Assembly (NCBI GenBank): GCA_964411985.1
Contig: CAYPNF010000007.1
Coordinates: 1 to 64,000 of the forward strand
From: CAYPNF01 sp964411985
GTDB lineage: Bacteria; Verrucomicrobiota; Verrucomicrobiia; Limisphaerales; J093
Direction: 5' to 3'
DNA length: 64,000 nt
Shown here: positions 23,901 through 30,836 of the stretch, piece after piece
Layout: every line of letters begins with the position of its first letter
Numbering within the stretch: the stretch's first letter is position 1
Made by a program: the position numbers and the translations under genes
The notes under the pieces: model-generated
Told to the model about the DNA's origin: nothing
The model's database searches: none
The model's input: the letters and a program-made list of their open reading frames with translations, nothing else

Positions 23901-25295
23901 ATGTTCAAGGGCATTCTCAATACATTCGCAAACTGCTTCAAAATTCCTGAGCTGAAGTCGAGGATCCTTTTCACGATTCTGGTTCTCGCAGTCTGCCGTT
24001 TGGTTGCCCTCATTCCCATCCCTGGGCTCGATGGCGCGGCGTTGGCTCAGTTCTTTGAGCAAAACGCCCAAGCGAGTGGTGGGCTGCTTGGTATGTACAG
24101 CCTCTTCACGGGAGGGGCCTTGGAGAAGTGCGCGATCGGTTCCTTGGGCATCATGCCCTATATCAGCGCAACCATTATCATCCAGCTCTTGGGCGCAGTC
24201 ATCCCGCAGCTCAGCAAGATGATGCGGGAAGAGGGGGGGCGCACCAAGATTGTCCAATATGGACGTTACATAACCGTGGTTCTTTGTCTGGGACAGGGTT
24301 TTGTGATGGCTTTGGGCTGGGAGAATCCTGAGAAGGTCTTTGGTGATTTCCGGGGCACCTTGGTGCTGACGGAGAACGTTTGGTGGTATCGAGTCCAGAC
24401 TGTACTTACCTTGACCACCGGCACTTTGTTGTTGATGTGGTTGGGTGAACAAATTACCGACCGAGGCATTGGAAACGGTGTATCCTTGGTGATCACAATT
24501 GGCATTCTTTCTCGGCTGCCGATGGCCATGACCTCGGTGTGGGTCATGTTCTTCCCTCCGAAGGGCACCCAGACCAGCTTCAACCTGTTCCATGCGGTGG
24601 CGCTAGTGCTCTTGCTGTTGGCAGTGGTAGCTGCGGTGGTGGCGGTCACCCAGGCCCAGCGCAAGATACCGGTTCAGTACGCACAGAGAGCTGTAGGCCG
24701 GAAGGTGTTCGCAGGAGGGACTTCCTTCATGCCCCTCCGAGTCAACTACGCGGGGGTCATGCCGATCATCTTTGCACAGGCAATCCTGATGTTCCCCGAA
24801 AAGATATTCTTCACCTTGGCCAAGGTAGCAAGCGTGAGCATGCCTGCATTTGCAAAACTTTGTGAGGGAATTGCGGTGGCACTCCAGCACGGGACATTTG
24901 TCTATATCACCCTGGAAGGGTTGATGATTCTGTTCTTCTCCTACTTCTGGGTGGCGACCCAGTTTAACGAGTTGCAGATTGCCGACGATCTGAAGAAGTA
25001 CGGCGGGTACATACCTGGTGTTCGCCCGGGGCAGGCGACCAGCGATTTCCTTCATCGGGCCATGAGTCGGATTACACTCGCTGGCGCCATTTTCCTCGCA
25101 GTCATCGCGGTCATCCCCACGGTCATGTTCAAGTGGGCCGGTGTACCCTTCGAAGTGGGTCAGTTTTTCGGCGGCACCAGCATGCTGATCACGGTGGGTG
25201 TCATGCTGGACACAATGAGGCAGATGGAGTCCCACCTGCTCATGAGGCACTATGATGGGTTCCTGAAGAAGGGACGTATCAAGGGGCGCTTCTAA
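23901..25295 (+). CDS. secY: Preprotein translocase subunit SecY
   Basis: 464-residue SecY, the channel subunit of the Sec translocon with ten transmembrane helices. The N-terminus (A-N-C-F-K-I-P-E-L, then R-I-L-F-T-I), the plug region after helix 1 and the conserved cytoplasmic loop with Q-R-K-I-P-V-Q-Y-A are present; the tip arginine region G-I-R-P-G appears as G-V-R-P-G (near 374). An AAGGG ribosome-binding site is present. adk, the usual next gene, is absent. Confidence 0.97.
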   Translation: MFKGILNTFANCFKIPELKSRILFTILVLAVCRLVALIPIPGLDGAALAQFFEQNAQASGGLLGMYSLFTGGALEKCAIGSLGIMPYISATIIIQLLGAVIPQLSKMMREEGGRTKIVQYGRYITVVLCLGQGFVMALGWENPEKVFGDFRGTLVLTENVWWYRVQTVLTLTTGTLLLMWLGEQITDRGIGNGVSLVITIGILSRLPMAMTSVWVMFFPPKGTQTSFNLFHAVALVLLLLAVVAAVVAVTQAQRKIPVQYAQRAVGRKVFAGGTSFMPLRVNYAGVMPIIFAQAILMFPEKIFFTLAKVASVSMPAFAKLCEGIAVALQHGTFVYITLEGLMILFFSYFWVATQFNELQIADDLKKYGGYIPGVRPGQATSDFLHRAMSRITLAGAIFLAVIAVIPTVMFKWAGVPFEVGQFFGGTSMLITVGVMLDTMRQMESHLLMRHYDGFLKKGRIKGRF

Positions 25296-25467
25296 CCACA
25301 AATCGGGTGAAGAGGTTCTCGGTGTGTCCTCCAGAGCGAGCTTCCTTCTCCCTTGATCCTGATCTTTACCATTTCAGAACGAAGTTGTACCCCCTCGAGG
25401 GCAGGGTACTTCCGCAAATCTCGTCTTCTTGCACGGGGCACGGTGATGCTTCGACGGGCCAAGGTTT

Positions 25468-26226
25468 ATGATTGCCCTGAAGAACGAGCGTGAACAGCAG
25501 GCCATGCGCGAAGCCGGGGCAGTTGCGGCGCGTGTGCTTCAGGAAACCGCTGGGTTCATTAGGCCGGGGATCAGCACGCAAGAGGTAGACCTCTTTGCTG
25601 CGGAGTGTATGCGCCGGATGGATACCAAGAGTGCCTTCTTGGGATACCGTGGCTATCCGTGCCACACATGCCTGAGCGTGAACGACGAAGTCGTTCACGG
25701 AATTGCCGGGCCCCGGCGACTTCAGTTCGGTGATATTGTGAGCATCGACGTGGGAGTAGTTTACCGCGGCTTTATCGGTGACACAGCCCGGACGGTGTCG
25801 GTGGGCGGTTGCAGTCTGTTGGCTCAGAAACTGATGGATGTGACTGAACAAGCCTTGCGCGAAGGAATTCAGCAGGCGGTTTCCGGAAATCGGGTCGCTG
25901 ACATTTCGCGGGCGGTGCAGACCTGCGTGGAGAGTCATGGGTTTAGCGTAGTGCGGGAATTTGTGGGGCATGGTGTGGGCCGAACGATGCATGAAGAGCC
26001 CCAGGTGCCCAATTTTGATGATGGGAAGCCATCGCCAAAGCTAAAGGCGGGCATGACCATCGCTATCGAGCCCATGGTGAATGCGGGGCGGCCTGAGGTG
26101 CGAATCCTCAGGGATCGTTGGACGGCGGTGAGTGTGGATGGAATGCCTTCCGCGCATTTCGAGCACACGGTGTTGGTGACGGACGGTTTGCCAGAAATAC
26201 TCACATGCGTTCCGAAGACGGGGTAA
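25468..26226 (+). CDS. map: Methionine aminopeptidase, type I
   Basis: 252-residue cytosolic metalloenzyme that removes N-terminal methionine from nascent proteins. Family residues are visible: the histidine in G-Y-P-C-H, metal ligands in S-I-D-V-G and G-D-T-A-R-T, the histidine in G-H-G-V-G-R-T-M-H, the glutamate in I-E-P-M and the last glutamate in F-E-H-T. It lacks an N-terminal zinc finger or extension. An AAGG site precedes the ATG. The 172-nt gap after secY could pair GTACCC with GGGTAC (25387-25409). Its end overlaps infA by 22 nt. Confidence 0.96.
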   Translation: MIALKNEREQQAMREAGAVAARVLQETAGFIRPGISTQEVDLFAAECMRRMDTKSAFLGYRGYPCHTCLSVNDEVVHGIAGPRRLQFGDIVSIDVGVVYRGFIGDTARTVSVGGCSLLAQKLMDVTEQALREGIQQAVSGNRVADISRAVQTCVESHGFSVVREFVGHGVGRTMHEEPQVPNFDDGKPSPKLKAGMTIAIEPMVNAGRPEVRILRDRWTAVSVDGMPSAHFEHTVLVTDGLPEILTCVPKTG

Positions 26227-26426
26227 TTGAGGAAGCCGAAGTGTGCAAGGTTCTGGATAAGTGGGCCTTCCGAGTTCGGCTGAAGAATGGTCACGAGTTG
26301 GTTGCGAAGGTAATCCAACGTGATCGAGGAAATTTTGGTTGCCTAGCAATAGGTGACAGGTTAAAAATTGAAATTTCGCCTTGCGACTTGTCGAAAGGCC
26401 GAGTGATAAGAAAGAGTAGTCTATGA
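26205..26426 (+). CDS. infA: Translation initiation factor IF-1, divergent
   Basis: 73-residue S1/OB-fold protein occupying the usual infA position before rpmJ. The core matches IF-1: F-R-V-R-L-K-N-G-H-E-L-V-A, then G-D-R-L-K-I-E-I-S-P-C-D-L-S-K-G-R. It departs from the usual sequence in the loop that is normally S-G-K-M-R-K-N-Y (here V-I-Q-R-D-R-G-N-F-G) and has Cys for Tyr in S-P-Y-D-L. The ATG at 26205, inside the end of map, gives the family's length; an earlier in-frame ATG lies deep in map. Its stop overlaps the rpmJ start (ATGA). Confidence 0.88.
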   Translation: MRSEDGVIEEAEVCKVLDKWAFRVRLKNGHELVAKVIQRDRGNFGCLAIGDRLKIEISPCDLSKGRVIRKSSL

Positions 26427-26536
26427 AAGTCAGGGCATCCGTAAAGAAAATGTGTGAGCACTGTAAGGTCGTGCGGCGCAAGGGCGTCGTTCGAGTTATT
26501 TGCTCCAACGCCCGTCACAAGCAGCGTCAGGGCTAA
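26423..26536 (+). CDS. rpmJ: 50S ribosomal protein L36, zinc form
   Basis: 37-residue L36, below common ORF length limits. It begins M-K-V-R-A-S-V-K-K-M-C-E-H-C-K and carries the zinc ligands C11, C14, C27 and H32, so it is the zinc-binding form. The start overlaps the infA stop in an ATGA arrangement, implying coupled translation. rpsM begins 11 nt after its stop. Confidence 0.95.
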   Translation: MKVRASVKKMCEHCKVVRRKGVVRVICSNARHKQRQG

Positions 26537-26547
26537 AATCATTTACT

Positions 26548-26943
26548 ATGGCACGTATTCTTGGTGTTGATATTCCCGGTGATAAGCGCATCGATATTGC
26601 GCTGCGTTACGTCTACGGACTGGGTCCGACGAATTCTTGCGTGGTGCTGGAGCGCGCGCAGATTGATCCGAGCATCCGGGCGAAGAACCTGACCGAGCAG
26701 CAACTGTCTCAGATTGTTCACGCCATCCAGGAGGGTAAGTACGTCATCGAGGGCGATCTGCGTCGTGAAATCGGTTTGAACCTGAAGCGCCTGCAAAGCA
26801 TAAAGAGCTACCGTGGCGTACGGCACCTGCGTGGGTTGCCAGTACGTGGGCAGCGTACCCAGACGAATGCTCGTACCCGCAAGGGTCCGCGCAAGACGGT
26901 GGGCGTGCAGCGCAATCCGAACGCCAAGACTGGCATCCATTAA
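26548..26943 (+). CDS. rpsM: 30S ribosomal protein S13
   Basis: 131-residue S13 in the 30S head, contacting the P-site tRNA. It begins M-A-R-I-L-G-V-D-I-P and has the C-terminal R-G-L-P-V-R-G-Q-R-T-Q-T-N-A-R-T motif followed by a basic tail. The ATG at 26548 is used rather than an in-frame ATG at 26500 within rpmJ. No Shine-Dalgarno. Confidence 0.97.
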   Translation: MARILGVDIPGDKRIDIALRYVYGLGPTNSCVVLERAQIDPSIRAKNLTEQQLSQIVHAIQEGKYVIEGDLRREIGLNLKRLQSIKSYRGVRHLRGLPVRGQRTQTNARTRKGPRKTVGVQRNPNAKTGIH

Positions 26944-26959
26944 TTTTTGATCTTACAAT

Positions 26960-27655
26960 ATGGCCGACGAGACCAAAGCTGCTAAACCAGCGCCGAAGAA
27001 AGAAAACCAACCGGAGGCTTCGGGCACGGCTGAGAAGCCTGCTACCAAGGCACCGAAAAAAGCGCCTGCCGAGGGAGCCCCTGTCAAAGCTGAAAAGGGC
27101 GAGAAAGCAGAGAAGGCCCCCAAAGCAGCAGCACCAGCCGGAGCCCCAGGAGCACCGGCCCCTGCAGCTGGTGGGACTCCCACGCCTGCACCTGCGGCCA
27201 AGTCGGCGGACCCTGCGGTCCCTGTGGCTGGCTCAGCCCCGACTGCGGCTGAGTTGCTTGCCGACGATCAGGCAGGAAAGAAGATCGTTAAGGCGAAAGG
27301 CTCAAAGAACATCGCCATTGGGGTGGCTCACATTCTGGCGACGTTCAACAACACCCAGGTGGTTATCACCGACATGCAGGGGAACACCATCGGGTGGTCC
27401 AGCGCTGGCAAGGTCGGCTTTAAGGGCTCTCGAAAGAGCACCGCTTTTGCTGCTCAACAGGTCGCTCAGGACGCCGCACGGCAGGCCATGGCGCATGGCA
27501 TGCGCGAGGTGGAGGTGCAGGTAAAGGGGCCCGGATCCGGTCGCGAGTCTGCGATCCGAGCGCTTCAGGCCATTGGGCTGGAGATCAGCGTCATCCGTGA
27601 CGTGACGCCCGTCCCCCACAACGGCTGTCGTCCTCGTAAGAAACGCCGCGTGTAA
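26960..27655 (+). CDS. rpsK: 30S ribosomal protein S11 with long N-terminal extension
   Basis: 231 residues, against about 129 for ordinary S11. The S11 core begins near residue 107 (K-K-I-V-K-A-K-G) and runs intact to the C-terminal T-P-V-P-H-N-G-C-R-P-R-K-K-R-R. The first 105 residues are low complexity, rich in Ala, Pro, Lys, Glu and Gly, with an A-E-L-L-A-D-D segment just before the core. The extension is in frame without stops and ends with no start codon near the core, so it is very likely translated. S11 lies on the 30S platform near the Shine-Dalgarno duplex. Confidence 0.94.
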   Translation: MADETKAAKPAPKKENQPEASGTAEKPATKAPKKAPAEGAPVKAEKGEKAEKAPKAAAPAGAPGAPAPAAGGTPTPAPAAKSADPAVPVAGSAPTAAELLADDQAGKKIVKAKGSKNIAIGVAHILATFNNTQVVITDMQGNTIGWSSAGKVGFKGSRKSTAFAAQQVAQDAARQAMAHGMREVEVQVKGPGSGRESAIRALQAIGLEISVIRDVTPVPHNGCRPRKKRRV

Positions 27656-27686
27656 ACCCTTTCTCAGAGATCAAGATTTACTGATT

Positions 27687-28295
27687 ATGGCTCGTTATAC
27701 TGGTCCTCGTGTTCGCATCAGCCGACGTTTTGGTGTTCCCATTTTCGGCCCCTCCAAGTATCTGGAGCGGCGCAACTATGGTCCTGGCGTGCATGGCCCC
27801 AAGAGCCGCCGGAAGACCACGGAGTATGGGCAGGGGCTGAATGAGAAGCAGAAGCTCAAGTACTATTATGGATTGCTGGAGCGGCAGTTCCGTGGTGTGT
27901 ACGAGCGCGCGCTGAGGAAGCGTGGCGTCACGGGTGAGACCATGCTGCAGATTCTCGAGACGCGTTTGGATAACGTGGTTTACCAGCTTGGTTTAGCCAA
28001 TACCCGCGCCGGTGCCCGGCAGATGGTGAATCATGGGCATGTGAAGGTAAATGGCCGCAAGGTGAGCGTTCCCTCGTTTGCGTTGAAGGTGAACGATGTG
28101 ATCGAAATGAAGAACAACAACGTTTCGCGGCAGATGGCCACCAAAGGGTTGGAATCATCCACGAGTCGTTCCGTTCCTGATTGGTTATCCCTGAACAAGG
28201 AATCCTTCAAGGGGGTGCTGATGCGTATGCCTACTCGCGAGGACATTCAGCCCATCGCTAATGAGCAGGCGGTCGTCGAATTTTATTCCCGCTAA
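27687..28295 (+). CDS. rpsD: 30S ribosomal protein S4
   Basis: 202-residue S4, 16S rRNA assembly initiator; in E. coli it represses the alpha operon. It has M-A-R-Y-T-G-P-R-V-R-I-S-R-R-F-G, the S4 domain with L-D-N-V-V-Y-Q-L-G and the G-H-V-K-V-N-G segment, and ends with a conserved V-V-E-F-Y-S-R. The N-terminal zinc cysteines of some S4 proteins are absent. Confidence 0.97.
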   Translation: MARYTGPRVRISRRFGVPIFGPSKYLERRNYGPGVHGPKSRRKTTEYGQGLNEKQKLKYYYGLLERQFRGVYERALRKRGVTGETMLQILETRLDNVVYQLGLANTRAGARQMVNHGHVKVNGRKVSVPSFALKVNDVIEMKNNNVSRQMATKGLESSTSRSVPDWLSLNKESFKGVLMRMPTREDIQPIANEQAVVEFYSR

Positions 28296-28391
28296 ACAGC
28301 CTGCCTCGAGTGAGGCGATGGCAATTATATGGACCGGCCTCCGGCGGGAAGCAGGACCGGTCAGGTTACAATTGCCGAAAGAGATCATACT

Positions 28392-29411
28392 ATGCCAGTT
28401 CGTCTAGGTCGATTTGAAATGCCCAAGCGGTTGACGCGTGATGACGCGACTGCAACCCCCACTTACACCAAGTTCCTTGCCGAGCCGTTTGAGACCGGCT
28501 ATGGACACACGATTGGTAACTCGCTTAGGCGGGTGCTCTTGTCCTCTTTAGAGGGAGCTGCGATCAGTTCCGTGAAGATCGACGGGGCGATGCACGAATT
28601 CACCACGATCGAGGGCGTCGTGGAAGATGTGACAGACATTGTTTTGAACTTGAAGAAGGTCAAGTTCAAGAGTCACTCTCGCGAGACTCAGAATATTTTG
28701 CTTTCAGTCAACAAAGAGGGGGCTGTTACAGCAGCCGACATCCAGTTGAATCAAAATCTGGAGATCGTCAACCCAACCCAGCATATCTGCACCATCGACA
28801 AGAAGAAGAAGCTGGAAATGGAGCTTGAGGTGAAGGTTGGCCGGGGATTCTGCCCTGGCGATGAGAACAAGAAGGTGGACCAGCCGATTGGAGTGATCGC
28901 GATTGACTCGCTTTTCTCTCCGGTGGCCCGTGTTCGTTACTCTGTTGAGAGTGCCCGCGTGGGACAGAGGACGGATTATGACCGCCTGATCGTGGAGATT
29001 TGGACCGACGGGCGCATTACGGCTGACGAAGCACTTGTTCAGGCCTCGGCGATTCTGCAGCACCATCTCGACGTATTCGTCGGGTATGACAAGAATGCCG
29101 TCGAATTTGAGGAAGTCGTCGACACGCAGGATGAAGAGCGGATGCGCGTGAAGAAGCTCCTGAACATGAGTGTCAATGAGATCGAGCTCAGCGTTCGCGC
29201 CGCGAACTGTCTCAACAACGCCAATATCACCACGGTGGGTCAGCTGGCGATGAAGAGTGAGCAGGAGATGCTCAAGTATCGTAATTTTGGCAAGAAGTCT
29301 CTCAACGAGATCAAGGAAAAGCTGGCCGCATTGGGCCTCAGTCTCGGAATGAACATTGAAGCAAGCCTTCTGGATGCCCCGAAGGAAGATCCTAAGAAAG
29401 CAAGTAACTGA
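28392..29411 (+). CDS. rpoA: DNA-directed RNA polymerase subunit alpha
   Basis: 339-residue alpha subunit. The N-terminal assembly domain contains G-Y-G-H-T-I-G-N-S-L-R-R-V-L-L-S-S (about 38-54), and the C-terminal domain (about 262-325) has the helix-hairpin-helix elements with R-A-A-N-C-L-N-N-A-N-I and Y-R-N-F-G-K-K-S-L-N-E-I that bind UP elements and activators. The start at 28392 (M-P-V-R-L-G-R-F-E-M-P-K) fits the family; an in-frame ATG at 28329 would add 21 unlikely residues. It begins 96 nt after rpsD. Confidence 0.96.
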   Translation: MPVRLGRFEMPKRLTRDDATATPTYTKFLAEPFETGYGHTIGNSLRRVLLSSLEGAAISSVKIDGAMHEFTTIEGVVEDVTDIVLNLKKVKFKSHSRETQNILLSVNKEGAVTAADIQLNQNLEIVNPTQHICTIDKKKKLEMELEVKVGRGFCPGDENKKVDQPIGVIAIDSLFSPVARVRYSVESARVGQRTDYDRLIVEIWTDGRITADEALVQASAILQHHLDVFVGYDKNAVEFEEVVDTQDEERMRVKKLLNMSVNEIELSVRAANCLNNANITTVGQLAMKSEQEMLKYRNFGKKSLNEIKEKLAALGLSLGMNIEASLLDAPKEDPKKASN

Positions 29412-29420
29412 TTTTGGTAT

Positions 29421-29912
29421 ATGCGACACCTGAAGCGAACCGCGAAGCTTGGGCGCACGGGAGCGCATCGCAATGCGATGCTGGCGAATCTTGTGTGCAG
29501 TCTGATCAAACACCGCCGCGTGACGACAACGCTTGCGAAGGCCAAAGCCGCACGATCCGTGGCGGAAAAAATGGTCACTTTAGCCAAGTCGGGCACCTTG
29601 CATGACCGGCGTCTTGCCGCAGCGCGGTTGCACGAGGAAGCCGCCGTCCACGTTCTCTTTCAGGAAATTGCCCCCGTCCAGAAGGATCGACCCGGTGGTT
29701 ATACCCGCATCGTCCGGTTGCACGAGCGAGTGGGCGATGCCGCCCAGCTGGCGATCTTGGAGTGGGTGGATGCAGGGACGGTAGCGGCTGCGACCACGCC
29801 GACGGGAGCGGAGACCGCCAGTGCGACCCCTGCGGTCGCGGCGAAGTCCGAAGAGGCGAAACCAGCCGAGACGAAGGCGGATGCCCCTGCGACTGAGGAC
29901 AAAAAGGCCTAG
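29421..29912 (+). CDS. rplQ: 50S ribosomal protein L17 with charged tail
   Basis: 163-residue L17, against about 120-127 for most bacteria. The core M-R-H-L-K-R-T-A-K-L-G-R-T-G-A-H-R and G-G-Y-T-R-I-V-R-L are conserved. From about residue 120 there is an Ala/Thr/Glu/Lys-rich low-complexity tail ending in E-D-K-K-A. It is the last gene of the supercluster; an intrinsic terminator begins 33 nt after its stop. Confidence 0.96.
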   Translation: MRHLKRTAKLGRTGAHRNAMLANLVCSLIKHRRVTTTLAKAKAARSVAEKMVTLAKSGTLHDRRLAAARLHEEAAVHVLFQEIAPVQKDRPGGYTRIVRLHERVGDAAQLAILEWVDAGTVAAATTPTGAETASATPAVAAKSEEAKPAETKADAPATEDKKA

Positions 29913-29944
29913 GCGGCCTGGTTTCTACCATCACATTTTTCGAG

Positions 29945-29970
29945 AGCCCGCATTTATGCGGGCTTTTTTT
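29945..29970 (+). terminator. Strong intrinsic terminator after rplQ
   Basis: AGCCCGCA (29945-29952) pairs perfectly with TGCGGGCT (29957-29964) across a TTTA loop, followed by an unbroken run of T (to 29970). It marks the end of the 29-kb ribosomal/RNA polymerase block. Confidence 0.93.
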
Positions 29971-30028
29971 CATTCCAGGCTTCGGAATCCTGCTTGCCTC
30001 GTGAACCTGGTTGGGTAAGCATGCGCAA

Positions 30029-30835
30029 ATGAATCCAACAAATGCTAATACACCTAGGAATGATACTTTAACGGGATTGACGCGACGCGGCTTCGCGAAG
30101 TCCAGCCTGCTTGCCGCGGCGAGCATGGCATGCGGGACCAGCCTTGTCGCCGCTGCTGGGAAACGAAGGGTGATTGTCTGGTCTGAGGGCACAGCGCAGT
30201 TGGACAAGGTCTATCCGAAGGACATCAACGTCGCCATCGCGGATAGCCTCAAGAAACTGCTGCCGGATTGGACCGTGGAGACCGGCACCTTGACGGATCC
30301 CGAGCAGGGCTGCTCGGAGACCTCTTTGAAGGCATGCGACGTGTTGATTTGGTGGGGCCACAAGAAACATGGGGATGTGAAGGACGAGTATGTCGCGCGG
30401 ATCGTGCGCCGGGTGAAAGAGGAGGGTATGGGCTTTATCTCGGTGCATTCCTCCCATTTTGCGAAGCCCAACAAGGCTTTGATGGGGACAGCCTGCAGTT
30501 GGGGCGCGTATGTGAATGACGGCTGCAAGATGAAGGTGAAGGTGGCTGACGCTAACCATCCCATCACGAAGGGATTGACTGATTTCCTGCTCCCGCAGAT
30601 TGAGCGATATAGCGAGCCCTACGCGGTGCCGACTCCTGAGGCTGTCCCTTTGACTGGCACGTATGTGTATCCGGATGGCAAGGAGGAGCCGACGCGCATT
30701 GGGCTCTGCTGGACCATCGGCAAGGGGCGCATGTACTACTTTGCGCCGGGACACGAGACCTACAAAGATTTCTACATGGAGCCCGTGCAGAAGATGATGG
30801 CCAACGCCGTGGAGTGGGCTGCACCGAAAGCCTGA
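30029..30835 (+). CDS. ThuA-like domain protein with Tat signal
   Basis: 268 residues. The N-terminus has a twin-arginine motif (T-R-R-G-F-A-K-S) then a hydrophobic run with A-A-A-S-M-A, indicating Tat export. Residues about 45-265 match the ThuA/trehalose-utilisation fold (glutamine-amidotransferase-like): V-I-V-W-S-E-G, L-I-W-W-G-H, G-F-I-S-V-H-S-S-H and a G-K-G-R-M-Y-Y-F-A-P-G-H-E-T end. ThuA proteins are linked to sugar metabolism, but the reaction is unsettled. ATG 30029 was chosen over an upstream TTG at 30011. It converges tail-to-tail on the next gene with 1 nt between stops. Confidence 0.85.
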   Translation: MNPTNANTPRNDTLTGLTRRGFAKSSLLAAASMACGTSLVAAAGKRRVIVWSEGTAQLDKVYPKDINVAIADSLKKLLPDWTVETGTLTDPEQGCSETSLKACDVLIWWGHKKHGDVKDEYVARIVRRVKEEGMGFISVHSSHFAKPNKALMGTACSWGAYVNDGCKMKVKVADANHPITKGLTDFLLPQIERYSEPYAVPTPEAVPLTGTYVYPDGKEEPTRIGLCWTIGKGRMYYFAPGHETYKDFYMEPVQKMMANAVEWAAPKA

Positions 30836-30836
30836 T

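Noticed and set aside
25910..26204. Longer infA start inside map
   Set aside because: Would add about 29 residues that match no IF-1 and overlap map extensively.
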